From Candidatus Pelagibacter sp. TMED196 (GTDB lineage Bacteria > Pseudomonadota > Alphaproteobacteria > Pelagibacterales > Pelagibacteraceae), in NCBI GenBank assembly GCA_002171925.1, contig NHIT01000001.1, positions 1 through 15,714 on the forward strand: 15,714 nt of DNA. The letters run 5' to 3'. Below, piece by piece: positions 6,898 through 13,864 of this stretch. Both the position numbers and the translations under genes were made by a program. Within the stretch, counting starts at the first letter, position 1. Every line of letters starts with the position of its first letter. Below the pieces are notes generated by a model. That model was not told the DNA's origin. It saw only the letters and a list, made by a program, of their open reading frames with translations, and did not search any database.

Positions 6898-7174
6898 TAT
6901 CAGTAAAAATGAATTATTAAAAACTATAAATAGTAATTTAGGTGCACCACTATCATTGTCGGAAAAAATAATAAACGAAATATTAAATATTATAATAGAA
7001 GGTTTAAATTCAGAAAATTTTGTTAAAATATCAGGATTTGGAACTTTTAAAATATTAGATAAAAAGTCAAGAATTGGAAGAAATCCAAAAACAGGACAGA
7101 TATACGAAATCAAACCTAGAAGAACAGTTGCTTTTTACCCGTCTAAAAAATTTAAAAATATAATTAATGAATAA
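6884..7174 (+). CDS. ihfA: Integration host factor alpha subunit (HU/IHF family)
   Basis: DNA-bending nucleoid protein, normally a heterodimer with IhfB, used in transcription, replication and recombination. The 96 residues show the family layout: two N-terminal helices (1-40, with SKNELLKTI), the saddle strands VKISGFGTFKI (47-57), the DNA-inserting arm GRNPKTG (65-71, with Pro68 at the kinking position), and the C-terminal TVAFYPSKKFK (81-91). Position plsX-(fabH)-ihfA-merR is the standard alphaproteobacterial location of ihfA, which favours the alpha subunit over HU. It overlaps plsX by 14 bases and the MerR gene by 8, so translation is probably coupled. Confidence 0.9.
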   Translation: MKRSNISKNELLKTINSNLGAPLSLSEKIINEILNIIIEGLNSENFVKISGFGTFKILDKKSRIGRNPKTGQIYEIKPRRTVAFYPSKKFKNIINE

Positions 7175-7529
7175 TAAAAGAAAATTATATAAATCAATTG
7201 GAGAAGTCTCAAAAGAAATTTCTATCTCAACACATACTCTACGTTTTTGGGAAAAAGAATTTAAACAAATTAAACCAATCACACTTGAAGGAAAAAGACG
7301 ATACTACACCGAAAAAGATATTGATATTTTAAAAATAATTTATGAACTTTTAAAAAAACAAGGTTATACAATAACAGGTGCAAAAAAATTATTAAATAAT
7401 AGATTAGTTAAACTTGACGAACATCTAGATTTAGATATAAAGAAGAAAAATTTTCATAATTCTTTGAAATATAAAGCACAAAGAATTAAGATTTTATTAG
7501 AAAAATTAAAAGGTTCAAAAAATGGCTAA
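7167..7529 (+). CDS. MerR-family transcriptional regulator
   Basis: A 120-residue protein with an N-terminal MerR winged helix-turn-helix: YKSIGEVSKEISISTHTLRFWEKEF (about 9-33) followed by GKRRYYTEKDIDIL (42-55), the wing and second recognition segment. Residues 56-75 (YELLKKQGYTITGAKKLL) complete the DNA-binding domain. The short remaining part is basic and helical with no effector-binding domain or metal-binding cysteines, so what it senses cannot be told. The gene after ihfA is a conserved MerR regulator across alphaproteobacteria. Overlaps of 8 bases with ihfA before it and 8 bases with rpmG after it indicate one transcript. Confidence 0.88.
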   Translation: MNNKRKLYKSIGEVSKEISISTHTLRFWEKEFKQIKPITLEGKRRYYTEKDIDILKIIYELLKKQGYTITGAKKLLNNRLVKLDEHLDLDIKKKNFHNSLKYKAQRIKILLEKLKGSKNG

Positions 7530-7713
7530 AAAAAGTTCAATAAAAGTTCGACTTGTCCCGGAAGCCAAACCTGACAGCTCTTTTTTTTATTATGCAAAAA
7601 AACCAACCAAAGGTGAAAAGGCAAAAATAAAATTAAAAGTTAAAAAATACAATCCAAGCACAAGAAAACATGAGTTTTTTATTGAAAAAAAACTCCCCCC
7701 TCATAGTAAATAA
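7522..7713 (+). CDS. rpmG: 50S ribosomal protein L33
   Basis: Small basic protein of the large ribosomal subunit (63 residues). It begins MAKKSSIKVRLVPEA, as in L33, and has FFYYAKKPTKG (21-31) and the diagnostic LKVKKYNPSTRKHEFFIEKKL (about 38-58; family 'lxlkKYdPxxRkHvxyxExK'). It has no cysteines, so it is the non-zinc form. It is slightly longer than the usual 50-56 residues because of extra residues around 16-32 and a tail PPHSK, a form I associate with SAR11. It overlaps the MerR gene by 8 bases and ends one base from the stop codon of the convergent chorismate mutase gene. Confidence 0.88.
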   Translation: MAKKSSIKVRLVPEAKPDSSFFYYAKKPTKGEKAKIKLKVKKYNPSTRKHEFFIEKKLPPHSK

Positions 7714-7714
7714 T

Positions 7715-7996
7715 TTATTTTTTTTTAAAATTTTTATACTCGTACTCTATAAAACCCTTTATCATTGATTTCCAAATTCTTTTAGTTAAATTTGGGTCAA
7801 TTTTATTCTTTAAAGATTTTCTTCTTATAGTTTTGTGAATTTCCACTATTCTTTTTCTGTCTACAATTTGTTTTTTGTACTTTTTATTCTTTAAAACTTG
7901 ATTTACAAGCCCGGTTCTTTTCTTGATAATTATTAACAATTTTTCGTCTAAAGCATCCAGCTTTTTTCTCAGTTTTGATAGGCTATTTTTTTTCAT
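7715..7996 (-). CDS. aroQ: Chorismate mutase, AroQ class (monofunctional)
   Basis: Converts chorismate to prephenate, the branch toward phenylalanine and tyrosine. The 93-residue, all-helical, lysine-rich protein follows the AroQ pattern: LRKKLDALDEKLLIIIKKR (9-27; family 'LRxxIDxxDxxLlxLLxxR'), then KNKK and VDRKRIVEIHKTI (45-57; 'xDxxREaxilxxl'), and IDPNLTKRIWKSMIKGFIEYE (66-86). Arg10, Arg27, Lys38 or Lys39, Asp46 and Arg49 correspond to active-site positions of the E. coli P-protein domain. The glutamate that normally follows Arg (Glu52 in E. coli) is Ile50 here, and Glu86 falls near Gln88 of E. coli. It is convergent with rpmG, with one base between stops and no clear hairpin terminator. 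Confidence 0.82.
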   Translation of the reverse strand: MKKNSLSKLRKKLDALDEKLLIIIKKRTGLVNQVLKNKKYKKQIVDRKRIVEIHKTIRRKSLKNKIDPNLTKRIWKSMIKGFIEYEYKNFKKK

Positions 7997-8053
7997 ATAG
8001 CGACATTTATGTTAATAAAAATTTATAAAATATTATATAAGAAATGCAACTAA

Positions 8054-9091
8054 ATGATTTTAAAAAATTATAGTTATAAGAAGTATGTTAGTTATTGGCT
8101 AATATCATTATTAACTTTTTTATTAGTAATTATAGTAGTTGGTGGACTTACGAGATTAACTGACTCTGGCTTATCAATAACTAGATGGGAATTATTTACT
8201 GGGGTTTTACCCCCATTTACAAATGAATCCTGGCAACAAGTATTTTCTTTATATAAAGAAATCCCACAATACAATCTATTATTTCCAACTATGACTTTAA
8301 GTGAATTCAAAGTCATTTACTATTGGGAGTATATACATAGAATTTTGGGTAGAGTATTTGGACTTTTATTTTTAATACCATTCACTATTTTTTTATTTAA
8401 AGGAGTATTAAAAAAGGAATTTGTTATCAAATTTTTAATATTATTTTTATTAATACTCTTACAAGGTTTTATTGGTTGGTATATGGTGAAAAGCGGATTA
8501 GTAGAAAATACTACCGTAAGTCATTATAGATTGGCAATTCATTTGAATATTGCACTAATATTGTTTGCAGCAATTTTTTGGTATTACCTTAATCTAAAAA
8601 ATAACGAAAATAAATATTTTTTTAATTTTATTAACAACGGATCCTTCATTAAATTTTTTGTATTATTAATCTTTATTCAAATTACTTTAGGAGCATTTAC
8701 ATCTGGTTTAGATGCAGGAAAAATCTATCAAACTTGGCCCTCAATGAATAATAGCTTTTTCCCAGACGATATAAATTTATCAGATCTGAATAAAACAGAC
8801 TTTTTTTCAGATCCATCGATTGTTCAGTTTTTACATAGAAACATGGCATATATAATTTTTTTATATATTTTGGGATTAAGTATTTATATTTTTTCAAAAA
8901 AAATGAGTTATTTATATACGCCATTATTTTATGTTATAGCTATGGTCTTTGTTCAAATATTTCTTGGAGTAATAACTTTAGTAAGTGGTTTAAATATTAT
9001 TTATGCATCTTTACACCAAATATCGACTACTCTTTTGCTAATAACATCTATAAATTTGAGTTTTACCTTTAAAAAAAGAATAGTTTTATAA
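8054..9091 (+). CDS. ctaA: Heme A synthase (CtaA/COX15)
   Basis: Inner-membrane enzyme that oxidises the methyl group of heme O to the formyl of heme A for aa3-type cytochrome oxidase. The 345 residues contain about eight hydrophobic segments. Visible motifs are GGLTRLTDSGLSITRWELFTG (30-50), WEYIHRILGR (91-100) with His95, VSHYRLAIHL (155-164) with His157 and His163, LGAFTSGLDAG (212-222), QFLHRNMAY (258-266) with His261, and SLHQISTTLLL (319-329) with His321. These are the heme-ligand positions of the alphaproteobacterial/mitochondrial COX15 type, and the extracytoplasmic cysteine pairs of the Bacillus type are absent. The 57 bases between it and the divergent aroQ are A/T only in large part and must hold both promoters; no box stands out. 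rplM follows after the stop. Confidence 0.94.
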   Translation: MILKNYSYKKYVSYWLISLLTFLLVIIVVGGLTRLTDSGLSITRWELFTGVLPPFTNESWQQVFSLYKEIPQYNLLFPTMTLSEFKVIYYWEYIHRILGRVFGLLFLIPFTIFLFKGVLKKEFVIKFLILFLLILLQGFIGWYMVKSGLVENTTVSHYRLAIHLNIALILFAAIFWYYLNLKNNENKYFFNFINNGSFIKFFVLLIFIQITLGAFTSGLDAGKIYQTWPSMNNSFFPDDINLSDLNKTDFFSDPSIVQFLHRNMAYIIFLYILGLSIYIFSKKMSYLYTPLFYVIAMVFVQIFLGVITLVSGLNIIYASLHQISTTLLLITSINLSFTFKKRIVL

Positions 9092-9121
9092 TTGACACTG
9101 AAAATAAAAGCTTGTACTTAT
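9092..9121 (+). promoter_or_regulatory. Candidate promoter for rplM-rpsI
   Basis: A perfect TTGACA (9092-9097) starts in the last base but one of the ctaA region, directly at its stop. After 17-18 bases lies TACTTAT (9115-9121), a weak -10 (TACTTA or ACTTAT). Transcription would start near 9127, only about 5 bases before the ATG at 9133, giving an almost leaderless mRNA. No Shine-Dalgarno sequence is visible before that ATG, which fits a near-leaderless message. Confidence 0.45.
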
Positions 9122-9132
9122 GCGCAAGTTTT

Positions 9133-9600
9133 ATGACTCCATTCACAAAAAAAAAAGATTTAAAAAATAACTGGTATTTGGTAAATGCCGATAACGTTAT
9201 TGTTGGAAGGCTTGCAGCTTATATCTCAAAATTATTAAGAGGTAAAAATAAACCACAGTTTAATCCAAATATTGATAATGGAGATTTTGTAATAGTTACA
9301 AATATCGAAAAAATTAAGTTTACAGGAAAAAAGTTTACTAATAAAAAATATTATAGGCATACTGGCTATCCAGGAGGAATCAAAGAAACAAAACCTATCA
9401 ATCTCCAAGAAAAAAATAAGTCTCAAGACATTCTAAAATTTGCTGTAAAAAGGATGTTGCCAGGAGGACCTTTGGCAAAAAAACAATTAGGGAAATTGAA
9501 AATATATTATGGAGACAAACATCCTCATTCAACACAAAATCCAGTTGAAATAAAATTCTCTGAGTTAAACAAAAAAAATACAATAAAAGCTTATGAATAA
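9133..9600 (+). CDS. rplM: 50S ribosomal protein L13
   Basis: Early-assembly protein of the large ribosomal subunit (155 residues). Family features in order, numbering from the ATG at 9133: NNWYLVNADNVIVGRLA (about 12-28), the GDFVIVTNIEKIKFTGKK stretch, YYRHTGYPGG, VKRMLPGGPLAKKQLGKLKIY, and GDKHPH near the end. The frame is open upstream to a TTG at 9112, but that codon lies inside the likely promoter and adds seven residues (MYLCASF) foreign to the family, so I take the ATG at 9133. The end overlaps rpsI by 8 bases, the universal rplM-rpsI pairing, so the two are co-translated. Confidence 0.93.
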   Translation: MTPFTKKKDLKNNWYLVNADNVIVGRLAAYISKLLRGKNKPQFNPNIDNGDFVIVTNIEKIKFTGKKFTNKKYYRHTGYPGGIKETKPINLQEKNKSQDILKFAVKRMLPGGPLAKKQLGKLKIYYGDKHPHSTQNPVEIKFSELNKKNTIKAYE

Positions 9601-10039
9601 CCCTACCGCCCAAACCACTGATAAAAAATTTGAAAAAATTAAATTAGATTTTAAAGACAGTAAGTATGCTACCGGCAGAAGAAAAAAGTCTATAGCAAGG
9701 GTTTGGGTAAAAAAAGGATCAGGTAAAATCTATGTTAATGGAAAACAAATGCAAGAATATTTTAAAAGACCGGTCCATCAAATATTAGTCGTAAGACCTT
9801 TAAATGAAATTAATGCATCAGCAGACTATGATGTCAAATGTAGGGTAACAGGCGGTGGCTTATCTGGTCAGGCAGGAGCTATTATTCACGGGCTTTCTAG
9901 AGCTTTAGTTAGAATAGACGGAAACCTTAAAAAAACCCTAAAGAAAAATAAATTAGTTACAAGAGACTCTAGGAAGGTTGAAAGAAAAAAATACGGTCGC
10001 AAAAAAGCCCGGAGAAGTTTCCAATTCTCTAAAAGATAA
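9593..10039 (+). CDS. rpsI: 30S ribosomal protein S9
   Basis: Small-subunit protein whose C-terminal tail reaches the P-site tRNA. The 148 residues include a non-conserved N-terminal extension of about 25 residues, then the S9 core: YATGRRKKSIARVWVKKGSG (about 25-44), VNGKQMQEYF, ADYDVKCRVTGGGLSGQAGA, HGLSRALV and the terminal tail KVERKKYGRKKARRSFQFSKR ending in the invariant SKR. The start overlaps rplM by 8 bases and no other start fits better. argC follows after 42 bases with its own ribosome binding site. Confidence 0.96.
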   Translation: MNNPTAQTTDKKFEKIKLDFKDSKYATGRRKKSIARVWVKKGSGKIYVNGKQMQEYFKRPVHQILVVRPLNEINASADYDVKCRVTGGGLSGQAGAIIHGLSRALVRIDGNLKKTLKKNKLVTRDSRKVERKKYGRKKARRSFQFSKR

Positions 10040-10081
10040 ATCGTTTATTTTCATTAACACCAAAAGTGATATAAGGAAATT

Positions 10082-11113
10082 ATGTCATTAAAAAAAATTA
10101 ATATAGCAGTTGCCGGAGCAACTGGTTATGTAGGATTAGACTTAATAAAGATACTTTCTACTCACCCCAGAGTAAGTATAAAGTATCTTTGTGCACAAAA
10201 AAAAATTGGTAAAAGTATTCAGTTTTTTGATAAAAGAATTAAAAAAAAATTACCTAAAATATCAAATTTAAAAAATGTCAATTGGAATATAATTGATATA
10301 CTTTTTTGCTCATTACCAACTGGTCAATCTCAAATTCTTGCAAAAAAATTAATTAAAAATTACAATTTAAAAATTATTGATTTATCCGCTGATTTTAGAC
10401 TTTCAAATAAAAAAGATTTTTTAAAATTTTATAAAACGAAACATTCTGCTCCGGAATTATTGAAGTTTTCAAAATATTCACTCACAGAATTTGCAAAGAA
10501 GGATATACAAAAATATAAAATTATTGCATGTCCTGGTTGCTATCCTACGTCTATACAATTACCATTAATACCGCTTTTAAAAAAGAAACTATTAAATACA
10601 AAAGGAATAATTATAGATTCTAAGTCGGGTTATTCAGGAGCTGGAAAAAATCTTAAAAACAAATTTACACATAAAAATATTTTTTCTGCAATTAAAACAT
10701 ATGGCATTTCAAATCATAGACATACAGCTGAAATTGACCAAGAGTTTAATAAGTGCACTAAATCAAAAATATTATATAATTTTACTCCTAATTTAATACC
10801 AACTTTTAGAGGAATGTTATCCACTATATACGTTGAGCCAAAAGGTAATGTTACTATCAGAAAAATTCACAATGAACTTAGAAAATTTCATAAAAAAAAT
10901 TATTTTATTAATATTTTGCCTATTAATAAAAACTTAGGTACAGAAAATGTATTAAATACAAACTTATGTGAAATAAGTGTATGCAAGTTAAAGGGTAGTA
11001 AAAAAATTATGATATTATCTGCAATAGACAATTTAATTAAAGGAGCATCAGGACAGGCAGTTCAAAATATGAATTTATTATATAATCTTAATGAAAAAAT
11101 TGGTCTAAAATGA
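10082..11113 (+). CDS. argC: N-acetyl-gamma-glutamyl-phosphate reductase
   Basis: Third enzyme of arginine/ornithine synthesis: NADPH-dependent reduction of N-acetylglutamyl phosphate to the semialdehyde. The 343 residues are typical of the long (type 1) form. The Rossmann motif AGATGYVG is at 11-18, CSLPTGQSQ at 76-84 and IIDLSADFRL at 98-107. The catalytic cysteine is in PGCYPTS at 151-157 (Cys153), with GYSGAGKN at 183-190, NHRHTAEI (211-218, with the catalytic His) and the closing DNLIKGASGQAVQNMN. The ATG at 10082 has AAGGA a few bases upstream. The stop overlaps the next gene (ATGA, 11110-11113). argC after rpsI is a known alphaproteobacterial arrangement. Confidence 0.97.
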   Translation: MSLKKINIAVAGATGYVGLDLIKILSTHPRVSIKYLCAQKKIGKSIQFFDKRIKKKLPKISNLKNVNWNIIDILFCSLPTGQSQILAKKLIKNYNLKIIDLSADFRLSNKKDFLKFYKTKHSAPELLKFSKYSLTEFAKKDIQKYKIIACPGCYPTSIQLPLIPLLKKKLLNTKGIIIDSKSGYSGAGKNLKNKFTHKNIFSAIKTYGISNHRHTAEIDQEFNKCTKSKILYNFTPNLIPTFRGMLSTIYVEPKGNVTIRKIHNELRKFHKKNYFINILPINKNLGTENVLNTNLCEISVCKLKGSKKIMILSAIDNLIKGASGQAVQNMNLLYNLNEKIGLK

Positions 11114-11628
11114 AATTCTTAAAAATTATTTTCTTACTTTTTATAATCCAATGTGCAGGTCCTTTAAATAAAGTCGAAAAGGTTTATATTTGTGGAGATC
11201 ATAGGTGTGCCAATAAGGCTGAAGCAGACGAATATTTTGATAACAACATCTCAATTGAAATTTATTCTATTGAAACTAAAAAGGAAACTGATGAAAATTT
11301 GGACCTGGCTGAACTTAATATATTAAAAGAAAAATTAATTACAAAAAAAAAGATAGTTATTAAAGATGAAAAAAAGAAATTAGATGAAAAAATTAAAGAA
11401 AGAAAAAAATTAGCCAAATTAAAAATTAGAGAGATTGAAAAACCTATTAAAAATATTCAACAAGACAAAAAAAAAAATAATGTTAAAAATACAAAACAAA
11501 AAAAACAAAAATCAAAAATAACTTTTATAAGAATATGTAAAAATTTAGAAGAATGCGATATAGATAAAATATCTCAAATAGTTATGGATATTGGAAAACA
11601 AAAAGATTTTCCAGATATAACTAATTAA
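11110..11628 (+). CDS. Uncharacterised lysine-rich lipoprotein
   Basis: I do not recognise a characterised family. Residues 1-14 form a short lipoprotein signal peptide (MKFLKIIFLLFIIQ) with Cys15 in a lipobox (IIQC-AG), so the protein is probably lipid-anchored in the envelope. The mature part has an N-terminal block with a Cys pair (Cys28, Cys33; VYICGDHRCANKAEADEYF), a long charged lysine/glutamate helix region (about 66-135) likely to form a coiled coil or extended linker, and a C-terminal block with a second Cys pair (Cys143, Cys149; ICKNLEECDIDKISQIVMDIG). The two Cys blocks look like small folded modules joined by a flexible arm, and disulfides are possible in the periplasm. The ATG overlaps the argC stop by 4 bases and hom starts 7 bases later, so it is expressed with amino-acid genes; that may be only genome compaction. 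I recall similar hypothetical proteins in SAR11. Confidence 0.8.
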   Translation: MKFLKIIFLLFIIQCAGPLNKVEKVYICGDHRCANKAEADEYFDNNISIEIYSIETKKETDENLDLAELNILKEKLITKKKIVIKDEKKKLDEKIKERKKLAKLKIREIEKPIKNIQQDKKKNNVKNTKQKKQKSKITFIRICKNLEECDIDKISQIVMDIGKQKDFPDITN

Positions 11629-11635
11629 AAATTAT

Positions 11636-12916
11636 ATGAATAGAAAATTTAATATTGCTATTATTGGTTTAGGTAACATTGGATCCTACCTTTATACTTT
11701 TTTAAAACAGAAAAGAAAAATTCTTTCAAAAAAAGCCAGAGTTGATTTTAACATATCGCACATCTGTGACAAAAAAAGAAAGTTTAAAGTATCAAAAAAT
11801 AAATGGTTAAAAAACTATTTAGATGCTCCAAAGATTAAGGAAATTGATTTAATTGTAGAATTAATAGGAGGAGCAGAAGGATCAGCAAAAAAATTAGTAT
11901 TTTCTGCGTTAAAAAATAAAAAACACGTAGTTACCGCAAACAAAGCTCTAATAGCTAAATATGGAAATCAACTAGCTAAAATCGCTGAAAAAAATAAAGT
12001 TAATTTAGAATATGAAGCAGCAGTTTGTGGAGGCATTCCTGTTATTCGAAGTATAAAAGACGGTTTAATAACAAATCAAATAAATAAAGTTTATGGAATA
12101 TTTAATGGAACAACAAATTTCATATTATCGTCAATGGATTTTGACAAACTTAATTTTGATTTTGCTCTTAAAAAAGCTCAAAAGCTTGGCTATGCCGAAA
12201 GAAATCCTAAAGCTGACTTAGCCGGTTTTGATGTTGCAGATAAACTTAGGATACTATCTGCTCTTTGTTTTAATAGTACAATAAATTACAAGAATATTTA
12301 TATTGAAGGAATAAACAATATAGATCAAAAAGATGTTCAATATTCAAATCTACTTGGGTTTAAAATTAAATTACTTGGACTAACAGAAAAAAATAATAAC
12401 ACTATTGTTCAAAAAGTTTTTCCAGCTCTAGTTAAAAGCAATTCAAGCACAGCTAAAATTAACGGTGTATTAAATAATGTTATTTTAGAAGGGAAACCAA
12501 TAGGGAGTATTGAAATGATAGGTGAGGGTGCAGGACCAAAAGCAACTGTTTCAGCAATATCATCAGACATTATTTCAGTAATGAAAGATAGCATTAAATT
12601 ACCGTTTAACACACCAATAAAAGAAAAAAATAAATATAAGTTTAGAGACATGCTAAATGAGAGTTATGAAGCTTATTTGAGGTTTGATTTACAAGTAAAA
12701 AATATTGGTTTAGTTAAAAACATAATAAGAAAATTAAAAAAAAATAGGATCCATATTCAAAAGTATAAAAAAATAAATTTTAATTCTAATAAATTTTTTT
12801 CATTAATAATAATTACAAAAATAACTAAAGACCCGAATCTAAGAGGAATTATTAAAAACTTCAAAAATAAAAAAATATATAAATGTGTTAAATTTATTAG
12901 AATTGAAAAAGTTTAA
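11636..12916 (+). CDS. hom: Homoserine dehydrogenase
   Basis: Reduces aspartate semialdehyde to homoserine, the branch to threonine and methionine. The 426 residues show an N-terminal Rossmann nucleotide site (AIIGLGNIGSYL, 8-19), ELIGGAEG and HVVTANKAL, EAAVCGGIPVI from 127, NGTTNFIL and the signature GYAERNPKADLAGFDVADK (185-203), with Lys203 the likely catalytic lysine. The last 90 residues or so (from LRFDLQVKNIGLV) form an ACT domain, which in this family can bind a feedback inhibitor such as threonine. That domain is lysine/asparagine-rich and diverged, so the allosteric effect is uncertain. It starts 7 bases after the lipoprotein stop, and glpX begins on the very next base after its stop. 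Confidence 0.95.
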   Translation: MNRKFNIAIIGLGNIGSYLYTFLKQKRKILSKKARVDFNISHICDKKRKFKVSKNKWLKNYLDAPKIKEIDLIVELIGGAEGSAKKLVFSALKNKKHVVTANKALIAKYGNQLAKIAEKNKVNLEYEAAVCGGIPVIRSIKDGLITNQINKVYGIFNGTTNFILSSMDFDKLNFDFALKKAQKLGYAERNPKADLAGFDVADKLRILSALCFNSTINYKNIYIEGINNIDQKDVQYSNLLGFKIKLLGLTEKNNNTIVQKVFPALVKSNSSTAKINGVLNNVILEGKPIGSIEMIGEGAGPKATVSAISSDIISVMKDSIKLPFNTPIKEKNKYKFRDMLNESYEAYLRFDLQVKNIGLVKNIIRKLKKNRIHIQKYKKINFNSNKFFSLIIITKITKDPNLRGIIKNFKNKKIYKCVKFIRIEKV

Positions 12917-13864
12917 ATGTCATTAACAAATGATTATCTAGATCAATTCATTAGGGTATGTGAAAGAGCTGCTTATGGAGCCTCTAAATTTAGAGGAAAA
13001 AATGATAAAATTGCAGCTGATCAAGCTGCTGTAGATGAAATGAGAAAAGAAATAAATAAAATTAATATAAAAGGAAGGGTCGTTATCGGGGAAGGTGAAA
13101 TGGATGAAGCTCCTATGTTATTTATTGGTGAAAATGTTGGTACAGGAATAGGTGAAGAAATTGATATAGCTGTAGATCCATTGGAAGGGACAAATTTTAC
13201 GGCTAAAAATCTACCAAATGCAATTTCAGTATTAGCAATTACAAAAAAAGGTGGTCTGTTATCTGCCCCAGATACATACATGGAGAAAATTGCGGTTGGG
13301 CCAGGCCTTCCAAAAAATCTTTTAGACTTAGACAATACAGTTGAAAAAAATATAAAACTTCTTGCTGAGGCAAAAAATACTAGACCTGAAAAACTCTCTG
13401 CATGTGTTCTTAAAAGAGATAGGCACAAAAAAATTATCCAGACTTTAGAAGACTTAAATGTGAAAATTAATTATATACAGGATGGAGATGTTACTGGAGT
13501 TATTTCTGTTGCTGATTCAATTTCAAATACAGATATTTATTTAGGCACAGGCGGCGGTCCAGAAGGTGTATTAGCTGCTGCAGCACTTGATTGTTTAGGT
13601 GGACAAATGCAAACTAGACTTGTTTTAAGTGATGACAGTGAGGTGAAAAGGGCAAAAAAATTGGGGATTACTGATTTAAAAAGAAAGTATAATATTTCCG
13701 ATATGATAAAAGGTGATGTCATATTTTGTGCAACAGGCGTTACAGATGGTGATATGTTAAAAGGTATTAATCTATTAAATGATAATGAATTTGAAGCTAC
13801 AACATTTGTATTACATAAAAGTCAAAAAATATCGAAGATTGTAAAAAATATTATAAAAAAATGA
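12917..13864 (+). CDS. glpX: Fructose-1,6-bisphosphatase, class II (GlpX)
   Basis: Hydrolyses fructose 1,6-bisphosphate to fructose 6-phosphate in gluconeogenesis; a metal-dependent cytoplasmic enzyme. The 315 residues match the class II family. Motifs: VIGEGEMDEAPML (56-68), the metal-binding DPLEGT (87-92), ISVLAI, then DGDVTGVI in the middle and GTGGGPEGVLAAAAL with GGQMQTRLV in the C-terminal half, and the closing FCATGVTDGDML. In some cyanobacteria the family also takes sedoheptulose bisphosphate; nothing here decides that. It abuts hom with no gap and overlaps recJ by 4 bases (ATGA). The hom-glpX-recJ order is a conserved alphaproteobacterial trio. Confidence 0.96.
   Translation: MSLTNDYLDQFIRVCERAAYGASKFRGKNDKIAADQAAVDEMRKEINKINIKGRVVIGEGEMDEAPMLFIGENVGTGIGEEIDIAVDPLEGTNFTAKNLPNAISVLAITKKGGLLSAPDTYMEKIAVGPGLPKNLLDLDNTVEKNIKLLAEAKNTRPEKLSACVLKRDRHKKIIQTLEDLNVKINYIQDGDVTGVISVADSISNTDIYLGTGGGPEGVLAAAALDCLGGQMQTRLVLSDDSEVKRAKKLGITDLKRKYNISDMIKGDVIFCATGVTDGDMLKGINLLNDNEFEATTFVLHKSQKISKIVKNIIKK

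Noticed and set aside
7714..7736. T-rich stretch between rpmG and aroQ as a bidirectional terminator
   Set aside because: There is a T run but no inverted repeat that would form a stem, and it lies within the aroQ coding end.
7997..8053. TATA-rich boxes between aroQ and ctaA as promoters
   Set aside because: Promoters for both divergent genes must be here or nearby, but the stretch is so A/T-rich that several -10-like boxes exist and no -35 singles one out.
13021..13428. Minus-strand open frame inside glpX
   Set aside because: It is antisense to conserved GlpX motifs and its translation is Ser/Phe/Pro-rich without any recognisable domain.
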